From positions 1 through 64,000 of the forward strand of contig CAWDWP010000010.1 of the NCBI GenBank assembly GCA_963806045.1: DNA of 64,000 nt. Reading direction: 5' to 3'. Below are positions 17,713-28,901 of the stretch, in pieces (positions within the stretch are counted from its first letter, which is position 1; the number at the start of each line of letters is the position of its first letter). The stretch is from DATCHW01 sp963806045. Its GTDB lineage: Bacteria > Bacteroidota > Ignavibacteria > Tepidaquicellales > Tepidaquicellaceae. Under the pieces are notes generated by a model, which saw nothing but the letters and a program-made list of their open reading frames with translations, had not been told where the DNA came from and ran no database searches. Both the position numbers and the translations under genes were made by a program.

Positions 17713-18421
17713 TTAGCTTCTTATCCTTTTAAGGATTTCCTTGTAAGACTCTTCAACTTCTCCTAAATCAAAACGAAATCTGTCTTTGTCTAATTTTTTG
17801 TTTGTATCCGAATCCCACAGCCTGCAGGTATCCGGTGATATTTCGTCTGAAAGAAGTATGTTGTTATCTTTATCTTTTCCAAACTCAAGTTTGAAATCAA
17901 CTAATTTGATTTTCCGTTCTGAAAAATATTCTTTTAATAAATTATTAATCTTTAAAGTAAGTTCTTTAATCTTATTCAGTTCTTCTTGTGTTGCTAAATC
18001 TGAGTGCTAATATATGACTGTCGGTAAATAGCGGGTCGCCAAGTTCATCTGACTTTAAATAATATTCAACGATAGGAGGATTTAATTCTGTTCCTTCTTT
18101 AAATGCGTATTTTTTTACGAGACTTCCGGCTGCAATATTACGGCATACTACTTCAACTTTTATAATTTTGACACGTTTAACCAGCATTTCTGTTGAGGAG
18201 ATAGTTTCTAAATAATGTGTCGGGATACCATTCTTTTCTAGGTATTTAAACAGGACAGTTGAAATCTCTGTATTGATTTCTCCTTTTTCTTTTATCTGGT
18301 CTTTCTTCAGTCCGTTGAATGCGGTCGCATCATCTTTAAATTCCTGTATATAAGCATCATCCCTGGTGCTGATTGTATATATCCTCTTTGCTTTGCCTTC
18401 GTATTGTAATTTCTTTTCCAA
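17713..18421 (-). CDS. purC: Phosphoribosylaminoimidazole-succinocarboxamide synthase, one frameshift
   Basis: PurC joins aspartate to CAIR with ATP in purine synthesis. The N-terminal part LQYEGKAKRIY, FKDDATAFNG, KGEINTEISTVLFKYLE and VEVVCRNIAAGSLVKKY reads in one frame up to DSHILAL. The rest (DLATQEELNKI, KIKLVDFKLEFGKDK, LSDEISPDTCRLWD) reads in the next. One extra base near 18001 (CTCAGATTT for CTCGATTT on the coding strand) is the cause. The repaired protein is about 235 residues, the normal length. No other pur gene is adjacent. Confidence 0.9.
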
Positions 18422-18520
18422 TGTTTTGTTTTTAAATAAATTATAAAATATAATAAGTAATTTCTATATATTTTTCTTAAACTGTCAAATTAACAATCGG
18501 AATTCAATACATTTTAATAA

Positions 18521-18552
18521 AAAAACTGTTTCTCTTTCGAGAAACAGTTTTA
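18521..18552 (-). terminator. Intrinsic terminator after rpsA
   Basis: Minus strand: AAAACTGTTTCTC-GAAA-GAGAAACAGTTTT followed by TTTATT. A perfect stem located between the rpsA stop and purC. Confidence 0.85.
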
Positions 18553-18614
18553 ATTAAATTACTAATAATTCTACCGGGTTTTATCTGCTATGCAGAACAT
18601 AGAAAATAAAATCC

Positions 18615-20584
18615 TTATTCTTTAGTTTCCGGTGCCTTTTCTTCGCTCACGGGCGGAACTACAGGCGGTAGGGAACTGGTGGAACAACAGGTGGAACCTG
18701 TTTTTGTGTAGTATCCTCTGTTGGATTTATCACAACCGGAGGTGCAATACCTTCGGGAAGCTGTTCTTCAATTAGGTCTTCAATCCTGAAATCAATCTGT
18801 TCGCTTTCAAAAGATTTGGTTTTTTCCTGTATTTCTTTCAAACCAAATTTCTTCGGTAGCTTGAACCTGGCAATGTAAGCATCAACTTCTTTCTGGTCTT
18901 TATCTTTTAGATATTCAACGACGGAAAGAACTATCTTTTTATTGTTCTTATCGAATTCTATTACTTCTGCTTTTAGCTTATCACCGACTTTAAATAAATC
19001 ACTGAAATTCTTTATCGGATAAGTCGCCAATTGAGATGCAGGTATAAATGAATCCACTACATCAGGAAGTTCAACAATAACACCTTTTTCAATAGGTTTA
19101 ATAATTTTACATTCAATTTCAGCTCCTACTTTATATGAGCCTTCAAGTGTATCCCACGGATTTTCTAAAAGTTGTTTATGTCCGAGAGATATTCTTTGAT
19201 TCGCAACATCCACTCCTAAAATCACTACTTCTAATTCATCGCCTAGTTTTATGAAATCATTTACATCAAGTATTTTCTTTGTCCACGATAAATCGGATAT
19301 ATGAACGAGTCCATCAACTCCGTCTTCGAGTTCAATAAATACTCCGAAGTTGGTGATGTTGCAGACTTTACCTTTTTGTTTTGTGCCAACCGGGAATTTA
19401 TCAAGCAGGCTCTGCCATGGATTTGGAGTTAATTGTTTCATTCCGAGTGAAAGTTTTCGGTTCTCGAAATCTATATTCAGAATCTGAGCATCTACAAGTT
19501 GTCCCATGCTTACCATCTGGTTTGGGTTTGTAACATGCTGTGTCCAGGACATTTCACTGATGTGTATCAATCCTTCAATTCCTTTTTCGATTTCAATGAA
19601 AGCACCATATTCAGTTAATGAAACTACTTTACCTGAAACTTTATCACCTAATTTATATTTGTCTTTGATATTATCCCAGGGATGATCTTGTAATTGTTTC
19701 AGTCCGAGGTATACTCTTTGTTTTTCTTCGTCAAATTCAATTACATATACATCAATTTCCTGGTCGAGCTTTACAACATCACTCGGATGGTTGATTCTGC
19801 CCCATGATAAGTCGGTAATGTGAATTAATCCGTCAAGTCCGCCAAGGTCCACGAATACACCAAAATCAGTTATAGCTTTTACTGTTGCTTTAAGTGTCAT
19901 TCCTTTCTTAATGGTCTTCAGAAGTTCTTCACGCTGTCCTGCCATCGATTCTTCAATCAGAACCTTATGAGAAACGATGATATTTTCAATTTGATTATTT
20001 ATCTTTATGATTTTAAAATCCATCATTTTGCCAACATATTCATCGTAATCTCTGATTGGTTTTGTATCTATCTGTGAGCCGGGAAGGAATGCAGTAAGAC
20101 CATTAAGATCTACAACAAATCCGCCCTTGATTCTCCTCAGGCATTTACCTTTAACAACCGTTCCATTCTTTTGTGAATCTACTATTCTTTCCCATGTTTT
20201 AATCGAGTCAGCTTTCTTTTTGGAAAGTACTAATTGCCCTTCTTTATCTTCAATTTTTTCTAAAAATACTTCGATTGTATTACCTACAATGAGTTCTTCC
20301 GGACTTGCAAAATCATTGATTGAGACTCTCCCGTCCGATTTGGAGCCGATGTCTATAAGAACATCTTCACCGTGAATTGCTACGATTCTTCCTTTTACGA
20401 CTTCGTTCTCTTTTATTACGCTGAAAGTTTTCTCATAAAGCTTAAGCATATTTGAGAATTCTTCTTCATCATAATCGTTGGTTATATATTTGGTGGTTGT
20501 TGGCTTTTCCTGAACTATATCCTGATCACTTTTTAAGCTCGCTCCTCTCGCATATCTTTCTTTGGCTTCATAATTTTCTGACAT
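18615..20584 (-). CDS. rpsA: 30S ribosomal protein S1
   Basis: About 650 residues with six S1 (OB-fold) domains, each with the FGVF/GAF-LEGLIHI-SELSW pattern. Examples are FGVFVDLGGLDGLIHITDLSW, GAFIEIEKGIEGLIHISEMSW and FGVFIELEDGVDGLVHISDLSW. S1 unfolds mRNA on the small subunit. AAAGGA upstream supports the ATG. The annotated frame stops at 18659 after PPVVPPVPYRL, but SEEKAPETKE follows in another frame to a stop at 18615. That fits a Pro/Val-rich, acidic tail with a -1 (or +2) shift near 18672, the only case here not explained by one inserted base. The true end could also be 18659. Confidence 0.93.
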
Positions 20585-20627
20585 AAATTTTTCCTTTTTA
20601 ATCCTGCAAATAACTTACAGGTTTTGG

Positions 20628-20652
20628 AGTAACTTCGAAATCGAAATTACTT
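20628..20652 (-). promoter_or_regulatory. Hairpin in the rpsA 5' region
   Basis: AGTAACTTCGA-AA-TCGAAATTACT can fold with one mismatch; it lies about 45 bases upstream of the rpsA ATG and downstream of cmk. It may be a translational control element for S1, which autoregulates in other bacteria, or a cmk 3' hairpin. Weak evidence. Confidence 0.3.
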
Positions 20653-20708
20653 CCGTGTTTTAGTTTGTAAAATCCCGTTAATAAAAAACGGGTGTTAATT
20701 TAAAGAAC

Positions 20709-21377
20709 TTATCTGTTAAATTTTGGAGAAGTTGTGATTTTTTTAAATAAAAAATCTACTTGCTCTTCAATAATCATATTTGTTGTATCAACTTCGATTG
20801 CATCCTTTGATTTAATAAGCGGACTTTCCTTTCTTGTTGTATCCAATTCATCACGCTTATTAATCTCTGTTTTTATTTTTTCCATGGGGATTTTAATTCC
20901 CATATCGAGAAAATCCTGCTGTCTTCTTGCCGCTCTTGCATTGATGTCGCATACAAGGTAAAATTTATAATCTGCATTCGGAAATACAACGGTGCCTATA
21001 TCCCTGCCATCCATCACGATGCTGCAGTTTTTCAGGTACTCCCGCTGTTTATTTACAAGAACTTCCCTTAACTGCCTTATTTTGCTAACACTGCTTACCT
21101 TATTAGTGACTTCAAATGACCTGATATCATTAGTAATCTCTTTTCTGTTGGCAAATACACAGCCATCTGTGAATTCAAATTCAAGATTATGAGCAAAATC
21201 AACTATCTTTTTAACCTCGTTTGGTTTGATGTCCGACTTAATAATTTCGAGCGTAACTGCCCTGTACATTGCACCGCTGTCAATATATTTTATTCTTAGT
21301 TTTTCTGCTAATATCTTTGCTGTTGTACTTTTTCCTGTCCCTGTCGGTCCGTCAATTGCTACTACATAACTACTCAT
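20709..21377 (-). CDS. cmk: Cytidylate kinase
   Basis: 222 residues. The P-loop GPTGTGKSTTAK at residues 10-21, IDSGAMYRAVTLE, IVMDGRDIGTVVFPNADYKFYL, ARAARRQQD and the LID-region RDELDTTRKESPL are all present. It phosphorylates CMP and dCMP with ATP. It lies 124 bases upstream of rpsA on the same strand, the cmk-rpsA order seen in many bacteria, which supports co-regulation. Confidence 0.95.
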   Translation of the reverse strand: MSSYVVAIDGPTGTGKSTTAKILAEKLRIKYIDSGAMYRAVTLEIIKSDIKPNEVKKIVDFAHNLEFEFTDGCVFANRKEITNDIRSFEVTNKVSSVSKIRQLREVLVNKQREYLKNCSIVMDGRDIGTVVFPNADYKFYLVCDINARAARRQQDFLDMGIKIPMEKIKTEINKRDELDTTRKESPLIKSKDAIEVDTTNMIIEEQVDFLFKKITTSPKFNR

Positions 21378-21592
21378 TTTGTATAAATGATCTATATATA
21401 TATTCTAATTTTATATAAACAAACAATATTATCAATTTTATGGGAATTTTCAAGATATAAATTTGTTATTTAATATAAGATAATGAAAAAAGGAAACTTA
21501 ACAGATATTTTACTGCTATGCAATTGTTATTACATTGATTTATCTGCCGTTTAGAATTATATTCGAATCTTTTTGGAACAAAACGTTATGCT

Positions 21593-21730
21593 ATGCCCCA
21601 TATAAATAAGATTTCAGCGAGAGAAATCCTTGATTCAAGAGGAAATTCCACAATAAAAGTAGAACCCGGAAAAAATACCATCTATATCGTAAAAACAATT
21701 TTTTCAAATTTAAAGAATAAATTAATTTAA
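21593..21730 (+). pseudogene. Truncated enolase N-terminus (remnant)
   Basis: 45 codons from ATG to TAA. Residues 1-23 (MPHINKISAREILDSRGNST then IKV) match the start of enolase, whose family opening is I-x-ARxILDSRGNPTVEV. After residue 24 the similarity ends abruptly (EPGKNTIYIVKT) and a stop follows. There is no room for the missing 400 residues before queA, which starts 1 base after the stop, so this is not a frameshifted full gene. A functional eno must lie elsewhere. It could be a scar of gene relocation or recombination at the eno locus. Confidence 0.75.
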
Positions 21731-21731
21731 T

Positions 21732-22767
21732 ATGAAGTTATCTCAGTTTAAGTATACACTCCCTAAAAACCTGATTGCAAAAGCGCCTAAAGAACCCAGG
21801 GATGCCTGTAAACTAATGGTGATTAACAAAGAAACAGGCGAACTGCAGAACAAGAAATTCAAAAACGTTATTGATTATATGGAAGAAGGGGATGCATTGG
21901 TACTTAATGATACTAAAGTTTTTTCTGCCCGGTTATTCGGAACAAAAGAAAAAACCAAAGCTAAAATTGAAGTATTTCTTTTAAGACAGCTTGACGAAGT
22001 TGAAAATATCTGGGATGTCGTTGTTGACCCCGCCAGAAAAGTACGGATAGGGAACAGAATATTTTTTAACAAAAATCTTTTCTGCGAAGTTATTGATAAC
22101 ACCACTTCAAGAGGTCGTATTGTTCGGTTTAATATCAAAGAAGACTTTAAAAAGTATGTGGAAAAAATAGGCAAAACGCCTCTTCCGCCATATATGAGAA
22201 GGGATTCTACAGATAAAGATAAAGAATTATACCAGACAGTTTATTCCGTGCATTCCGGATCAGTGGCAGCACCGGCTGCAGGGTTGCACTTCACAAAAGA
22301 ACTCCTGAAAAAAATTGAAAAGAAAGGTGTAAAGGTTGTTTATGTAACTTTACATATAGGCTTAGGTACATTCCGTCTTGTCGAAGTTGAAGATTTATCC
22401 AAGCACAGAATGGATTCGGAATATTATGAAATTACTAAAGACGCTGCTGAAAAGATAAATCAGTCAATAATAAAAAAGAAACATGTAATTTCTGTAGGTA
22501 CTTCAGTTACAAGAGCACTTGAATCCAGTGTCATTACCGGAAGATTTGTCAGACCCGGGCAAAGGCTGGACAGACAAATTTATTCATCCGCCTAACAGCG
22601 TAAGCGTAGTTCACCGGTTAATCTCGAATTTTCATACTGCTCAGAGCACACATTTAATGCTTGCTTGCTCACTCGTTGAACGTGATATTATGATGAAAGC
22701 TTACAAAAAAGCAATCAAAGATAAATATAAATTCCTTGCATACGGCGACGCATTGATGATTATTTGA
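21732..22767 (+). CDS. queA: tRNA preQ1(34) S-adenosylmethionine ribosyltransferase-isomerase, one frameshift
   Basis: QueA transfers the ribosyl part of SAM onto preQ1 at the wobble base, giving epoxyqueuosine. The frame shows YTLPKNLIAKAPKEPRDACKL, LVLNDTKVFSARLFG, GKTPLPPYMRR, YQTVYSVHSGSVAAPAAGLHFT and LHIGLGTFRLVEVEDLSKHRMDSEY. It then shifts near 22557 (GGG for GG), and KGWTDKFIHPPNSV through STHLMLACSL, LAYGDALMII completes it. Repaired length is about 345 residues, normal for the family. It is followed by a strong terminator. Confidence 0.92.
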
Positions 22768-22787
22768 TTTTATTTCTGAAATAAAAC

Positions 22788-22821
22788 AAAAGGGTAACAA
22801 ATATCTTTGTTACCCTTTTTT
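22788..22821 (+). terminator. Intrinsic terminator after queA
   Basis: AAAGGGTAACAAA-TATC-TTTGTTACCC followed by TTTTTT. A perfect stem about 20 bases after the queA stop. Confidence 0.88.
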
Positions 22822-22950
22822 AAAAATATAATTACTGCTTAATAAATTAATAATATCAAAATACCTTTTTTTCTTTAAATTTTAGAAATATTTCGTTATA
22901 ATCAAATAATATACAGGATAAAATTGAACAGACATTTAGACATCATAAAT

Positions 22951-25900
22951 ATGAAAAAAACAGCCATTGGAATATGCATTGGTGCGTCAACGATTTCCCT
23001 TGCGAAGATCTCTAAAGAAGATGAGATAACGAAAGTTTTGTTTACAGAATCAGTTTCACATGACGGAAATCCAAAACAGGTACTAATGGATTTCTTCAAT
23101 AAAAATGACCTTACAAGGAATTTCTGTTGTTGTAACAGGCAGAAAATTTAAAGATTTAACGAATACATTATCCATATCCGAACCCGAAGCTATTGAATTA
23201 ACAAATGGTTATCTTAATATAAAAGGGAAGTTTGGTGCCATCGCAAGTCTGGGAGGCGAAAATTTTTTAGTCTATAGTCTCGACAAAAACGGTCACATTA
23301 GCAATGTAATAACCGGAAATAAATGTGCATCAGGTACAGGCGAATTTTTCCTTCAGCAGATAGGAAGAATGAATCTGAATGTCACTGAAGCAATTTCTCT
23401 CTCTGAAAATGAATCTCCTTATCTTGTTTCCGGAAGATGCAGTGTGTTTTGCAAGAGTGATTGCACTCACGCATTAAATAAAGGAATTCCAAAACCCAAA
23501 GTAGTTTCGGGTCTGGCAAAGATGATTGCCGAAAAATCACTCGAACTTCTCTCCAAACAAAAATCTAAAGATATACTTATTATTGGCGGTGTATCACAGA
23601 ATCATAGTGTGCTGAATTATATAAAAGAAGAGTATCCTGAAGTTTCCATTCCTCCTGAAGCGCTATATTATGAAGCTCTCGGCGCTGCTTTAAAAGCTCT
23701 TGAGGTTAATTCATATATTGATAAATCAAATCTTTTCAGAGAGCATACAAATACTTTTAATCGTCTTGAACCGCTTTTAAATGGTGATGCAAAAGTTGTA
23801 TTTAAGGAAATAACAAAGTCAGAAGCTAATCCCGGTGATATCTGTTATCTCGGTCTTGACGTTGGTTCAACCACTACTAAGGCCGTTATTATTCGTGATT
23901 CTGACGATGCAATGCTTGCTTCCGTTTATCTACGGACAAATGGTAATCCTGTTCATGCAACAATTGAATGTTATAAATCACTTCTTGAACAAATAAAAGT
24001 TCCTATAAAGATTATTGGATTAGGTACAACTGGTTCGGGCAGGCAGATTTCTGCACTTCACGCACTCACAAATGGAATTGTAAATGAAATTATTGCTCAC
24101 GCCGTTGCTGCTGCTTATTTCGATGAAGAGGTCGATACGATTTTTGAAATTGGAGGACAGGATGCAAAATATACATACTTGACTAACGGTATTGCAAGCG
24201 ACTATGCAATGAATGAAGCTTGCTCTGCCGGAACAGGCTCATTCCTTGAAGAGTCTGCAAAAGAAACCCTCAATATTCATTTTGAGGATATTGCTGATAT
24301 CGCTTTCAAAGCAAAAAGTCCGTTAAATTTCAATGACCAGTGTGCGGCTTTTATTTCAAGTGATATCAAAAATGCAAGTCACGATGGCGAAGCAAAAGAA
24401 GATATTGTTGCAGGGCTTGTGTATTCTATATGTATGAACTATGTAAATCGTGTAAAAGGTAACCGTCAGGTTGGAAAGAAAGTATTTATGCAGGGCGGTG
24501 TTTGCTACAATAAAGCGATACCTTTTGCAATGTCCCACCTTATTAACAAAGAAATAATAGTGCCTCCGGAACCGGGTTTAATGGGAGCTTTTGGTGTAGC
24601 ACTTGAAATAAAGAACAGGATTGGATTAGGATTACTTGAGAAACGTGATTTTGTTTTACAGGAATTAGTAGAACGTAAATTTAATTACTCAAGCGAATTT
24701 ATTTGCGCCGGAGGTGGTGAAAAATGTGACCTGAAATGCAGCGTTGCTCTAATCGAAATTGAAGGGAAAAAATATCCCTTCGGAGGAGCGTGCAGCAAAT
24801 ATTATAATCTCAGGCAAAAAATATCATCAGAAAATATTGCTGTTAATTACGTAAAACTCCGCCAGGATTTAGTCTTTAATAAATATGCAGATTTACCACC
24901 TGCAAATGGAAAATCAATAGGTATTTCGAAAAGTTTTTTGACAAATTCTCTTTATCCTCTTTATTATAACTTTTTTACAAAGCTTGGTTTCAAAGTCATT
25001 CTTTCAGATGAAATCAGCCAGGCAGGTGTCGATAAAATACGCTCGGCATATTGCTATCCTGTTGAAATATCTCACGGCTTATTTCAGAATCTGATTGATA
25101 AAAAAGTTGATTATATCTTTTTACCTCATGTAACTCAAATGCAGAACCAGCATGACGAGAAGTATAAACGCCTTTGCGTCTTTGTTCAGGGGGAAGCTTA
25201 CTATCTTAAATCTGCGTTTAGTGATGATAAAGTCCCTGAGGTGATATCTCCAATTATTGATTTTACGGGACCTGACAGGAATATAGCGGATTCATTTGTT
25301 GAAGTTGCACGCAAGCTTAAAATTTCTTCCACTCTGGCAAGACAGGCATTTGATTTTGCCAATGGAAGATATAAAGCTATGCTTGAAGAATTTAAGGAAA
25401 TTGGAAAGCAAATAATCAAAGAACTTGAGCAGGATAAAGATAAATTTGCTCTGGTTATGTTTGGCAGGTCGTATAACGCTTATGCTACTGAAGCAAATTT
25501 AAATATACCACTTAAAATTACTTCTAAAAATATCTCCATTATTCCGCATGATTTTCTTCCTGATGAAATCAAAGATACAAATGATAATATGTACTGGTAT
25601 AGCGGTCAGCAGATTCTTTCGGCGGCAAGGTATATTAAAAACCATAAGCAGTTGTTTGGTGTTTATATTACAAATTTTTCCTGTGGTCCGGATTCATTTA
25701 TTATTTCGTATTTCAGAAAAATATTAGGCACAAAGCCTTCTCTCACACTTGAACTTGACAGCCATTCAGCTGATGTCGGTGTTGATACCAGGATTGATGC
25801 AGCACTGGATATAATAAAAAATTACATAGAATTAACAAAAAATAATATAATAACCGGAAATATTATTGAAACAAAATCATTGTCGGTTGTTACTGAAAAT

Positions 25901-27211
25901 AATAAAGTGTTGATTGTTGATACCGACGATAAGGAGCATCTCATTACTTCCCCGGAAATTGAAGTATTGATTCCTTCCATGGGAAATTTCAGTTCGCAGG
26001 CTTTTGCAGCAGTCTTCAGATCACTTGGAATTAATTCATCTCCTATTTCTATCCCTACTTCAAGAACATTGAAATACGGAAGGGGATTGACAACTTGCAA
26101 AGAATGTCTGCCTTTCATTCTTTCTACCGGTTCACTTCTCGAGCATATTGAAAAAAAGTCTTCCAAAGATAAAAAATATTTATTCTTTATGCCTCACGGC
26201 TATGGTCCTTGCAGGCAGGGTCAATATTTTATAATGCTTCAGGATATAATTAAAAACCTTAAAATTGAAAACGTCGGTGTTTTAACAATGAATGAAGAAG
26301 GATCATTCGAAGATTTGGGTGATGATTTTTTCAGGAAGGCATGGATTGCTTTAGTAATTGCAGATGTGATACACGATATAGAATCTACTGCATATACTTT
26401 GGCATCAGATAAGGTTAAAGCAATTGAAATTATACATAACGAGTGGAAAAATATTCTTAAATTTATCGAAGCGGGAAAAGAAAAAGATTTATTCAAACAG
26501 CTTGAAAAATCTGTCGAGGTTTTATCACAAATTAAGTTGCATACTCCGCTTAAAAAAGCTAAAGTAATTTCATTGATTGGAGAAATATATGTTAGAAGAG
26601 AAGAATTTTCCAGAGGAGACTTAGTAGAATCACTTAGGAAAAAAGGATTTGTAGTTAAGACTGCCCCGATTACTGAATATGTTTATTATAGCAATTATAT
26701 GATTATACATGGAAATATCAAAGCTGAATCTTTTAAGGAAAGGATTAAAATATTAGTTAAGGATAAATTTCAGAGAATGCTGGAACGTAAAATCAAAGAT
26801 ATTCTTTCCAGGTCAAATTTAGTAAGTTCGGATTTAATCAGTATAGAAAAAACGATGGAGTATGGGAGCAAAATGATTTCAGAAGAGTTAATAGGAGAAA
26901 GCATTTTAACGGCAGGTCTTGCTTTAAGGGAAATCCTTGATGATTCCTGCGGAATAATTTCTATAGGACCTTTCAACTGCATGCCAAGCCGTCTTTCAGA
27001 GTCTATTCTTAATAAAGAGATGACACTTGAAGGAAAATATAAGTTCGGAAATCTGAAAAGAAATGGATATCCAAAGGAACTTTCTAATCTTCCGTTCCTT
27101 TATGTCGAAACCGATGGCAACGCATTTCCTCAGATAACACAATCGAAAATAGAAATTTTCATGCTTCAGGCAGAAAAACTTCATAAGCTTATGGAAAGCA
27201 GGTCGAAATAA
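22951..27211 (+). CDS. Acyl-CoA dehydratase activase-type protein, tandem BadF/HgdC + HgdB-like domains, one frameshift
   Basis: About 1420 residues. The layout is: an N-terminal BadF/HgdC-like ASKHA domain (IGICIGASTISLAKI, KCASGTGEFFLQQIGRM, IGGVSQNHSVL); a second complete one (CYLGLDVGSTTTKAV, EIGGQDAKY, NEACSAGTGSFLEES, FMQGGVCYNKA); a DUF2229-like region (SIGISKSFLTNSLYPLYYNFF); and HgdB/C-related C-terminal domains (VMFGRSYNAY, NFSCGPDSFI, LTTCKECLPF, MPHGYGPCRQGQY). Activases fire electrons into 2-hydroxyacyl-CoA dehydratases using ATP and a 4Fe-4S cluster. These all-in-one giants are common in anaerobes, but their substrate is unknown. One extra base near 23115 splits the first domain. 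It overlaps ispD by one base. Confidence 0.82.
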
Positions 27212-27891
27212 TGAAATGTGTCCTCATTATTCCTGCCGCCGGTATAGGTTCCAGATTCGAAAGTAAAATTCCAAAACAATTCACAAAACTTGACGGTAAA
27301 GAAATAATAATTCATACAGTCGAAAGATTCTCCAATATGAAAGAAATTGATTCAATCGTCATTGCATCACACAAAGATTATTTCAAGAAAATTATCAGAC
27401 TTTTGTTAAAATATGGAATAACAAAACCTGCAAAAATTGTTGCAGGCGGAAAAGAACGGCATGATTCTGTTTACAATGCATTGCTTAACAGCGGATGTGA
27501 AAAAGGTGACATAGTTTTAATTCATGATTCCGTCAGACCTTTCGTTTCTGAAAAATTAATAAAAAAACTGATTCAAACTGCTATAAAATATAAAGCAGTA
27601 ATACCGGTTATTCCTATCGATGATACAATCAAAGAAGTTATAAATGACACGATAGTCAGAACTATTCTCAGGGAAAAGTATAAAAGAGCTCAGACACCAC
27701 AGGCTTTTGAATATTCTACATTATTAAATGCGTTCGCTCATGCAAAAAAAACAAAATTTATAGGAACCGATGAAGCTTCCGTTGCTGAATATAATAAGGT
27801 CAAAGTAAAAGTAATTGATGGCGAATTAACAAATATTAAAATAACTCAAAAATCAGATTTAAAAAATCATTCCACTTTTCTTAAGAAATAA
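27211..27891 (+). CDS. ispD: 2-C-methyl-D-erythritol 4-phosphate cytidylyltransferase
   Basis: 226 residues, normal length. The nucleotide-binding loop IPAAGIGSRFESKIPKQF at the N-terminus, the KIVAGGKERHDSVYNAL segment and VLIHDSVRPFV are diagnostic; REKYKRAQTPQAFEY and IGTDEASVAEY follow. It makes CDP-methylerythritol from CTP and MEP in the non-mevalonate isoprenoid route. Its ATG shares a base with the upstream stop (TAATG), suggesting coupled translation with the activase-type gene, though no functional link is known. Confidence 0.94.
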   Translation: MKCVLIIPAAGIGSRFESKIPKQFTKLDGKEIIIHTVERFSNMKEIDSIVIASHKDYFKKIIRLLLKYGITKPAKIVAGGKERHDSVYNALLNSGCEKGDIVLIHDSVRPFVSEKLIKKLIQTAIKYKAVIPVIPIDDTIKEVINDTIVRTILREKYKRAQTPQAFEYSTLLNAFAHAKKTKFIGTDEASVAEYNKVKVKVIDGELTNIKITQKSDLKNHSTFLKK

Positions 27892-27926
27892 ATGAGTGAA
27901 AAGCAGAACAAAATATTATTATAAAA

Positions 27927-28895
27927 ATGAAACCTGTTGTAATATCAACCTGGAAACACGGAATAGCAGCTAACGAAGTTGCATACGAAATTTTAGAAAA
28001 CGGAGGGAATTCTCTCGAGGCAGTTGAAAAAGGCGTAAAAGAAGCAGAAGATGACCCGAATGTTTTAAGCGTTGGTTTCGGTGGATTGCCCGATTGCGAA
28101 GGAAAAGTAACTCTTGATGCGGGAATTATGGATTGGAATGCAAGAATCGGTGCTGTGATAGGAATTGAACATATAAAGAATCCCATATGTGTAGCAAGGT
28201 TGGTTCTTGAAGATACTGAGCATACAATTCTAGCGGGAAGGGGAGCTTATGCATTTGCACTATTTAATGGATTTAAACCTGAACTTCTTCTCACTGAAAA
28301 TTCCATCAGAAGATATAATGACTGGATAAAATCCGGTGGATATAAATCACAGGAAATTCATACAGATGATTTTTTTCTGGTTCACCGGAACGATGATAAA
28401 AAAATGGATATTAATGAGGATGGTAATCATGATACTATCGGAATGGTTGCTATTGATAAAGATGGACACATTTCAGCGGCATGTACTACAAGCGGTGTCG
28501 CATGGAAACTTACAGGCAGGGTCGGGGATTCTCCGATAATCGGCTCAGGTTTATATGTTGACGGTGAAGTAGGAGGAGCTGCGGCGACAGGCAGGGGGGA
28601 GGAATGCATCCGCGCTTGCGGCAGTTTTCTCGTTGTTGAAATGATGAGGAATGGAATGTCCCCGGGAGATGCGTGTAAAGCAGCCTGTGAAAGGGTATAT
28701 AAACTAAATCTGCTTTCAGATAAAAACCGCGACCATCTTTATCAGGTAGGTTTTATTGCTATTAATGCTAAGGGAGAATTTGGTTCTTATGCAGTGAGGC
28801 ACGGTTTTCAATATGCCTTATATAAAGATGGTGTGAATAAACTTTTTGACAGCGAATTTTATATTAATGAAGATTATATTATCGAAGATTTATAA
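27927..28895 (+). CDS. Glycosylasparaginase / isoaspartyl peptidase family Ntn-hydrolase
   Basis: 322 residues. The family opening VISTWKHGIAANEVA, then GGNSLEAVEKGVKEAEDDP and SVGFGGLPDCEGKVTLDAGIM, matches N4-(beta-N-acetylglucosaminyl)-L-asparaginase. The self-processing nucleophile is the Thr of HDTIGMVAID (about residue 172). GRVGDSPIIGSGLYVDGEVG and AAATGRGEECIRACGSF complete the active site. It cleaves the GlcNAc-Asn bond or asparagine. There is no obvious signal peptide, so a cytosolic form is likely. It lies 36 bases downstream of ispD and 6 bases ahead of the degenerate amidohydrolase. Confidence 0.88.
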   Translation: MKPVVISTWKHGIAANEVAYEILENGGNSLEAVEKGVKEAEDDPNVLSVGFGGLPDCEGKVTLDAGIMDWNARIGAVIGIEHIKNPICVARLVLEDTEHTILAGRGAYAFALFNGFKPELLLTENSIRRYNDWIKSGGYKSQEIHTDDFFLVHRNDDKKMDINEDGNHDTIGMVAIDKDGHISAACTTSGVAWKLTGRVGDSPIIGSGLYVDGEVGGAAATGRGEECIRACGSFLVVEMMRNGMSPGDACKAACERVYKLNLLSDKNRDHLYQVGFIAINAKGEFGSYAVRHGFQYALYKDGVNKLFDSEFYINEDYIIEDL

Positions 28896-28901
28896 TACCA
28901 G

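Noticed and set aside
21483..21554. Possible 23-codon peptide upstream of the enolase fragment
   Set aside because: No homology and no ribosome binding site; indistinguishable from chance in AT-rich DNA.
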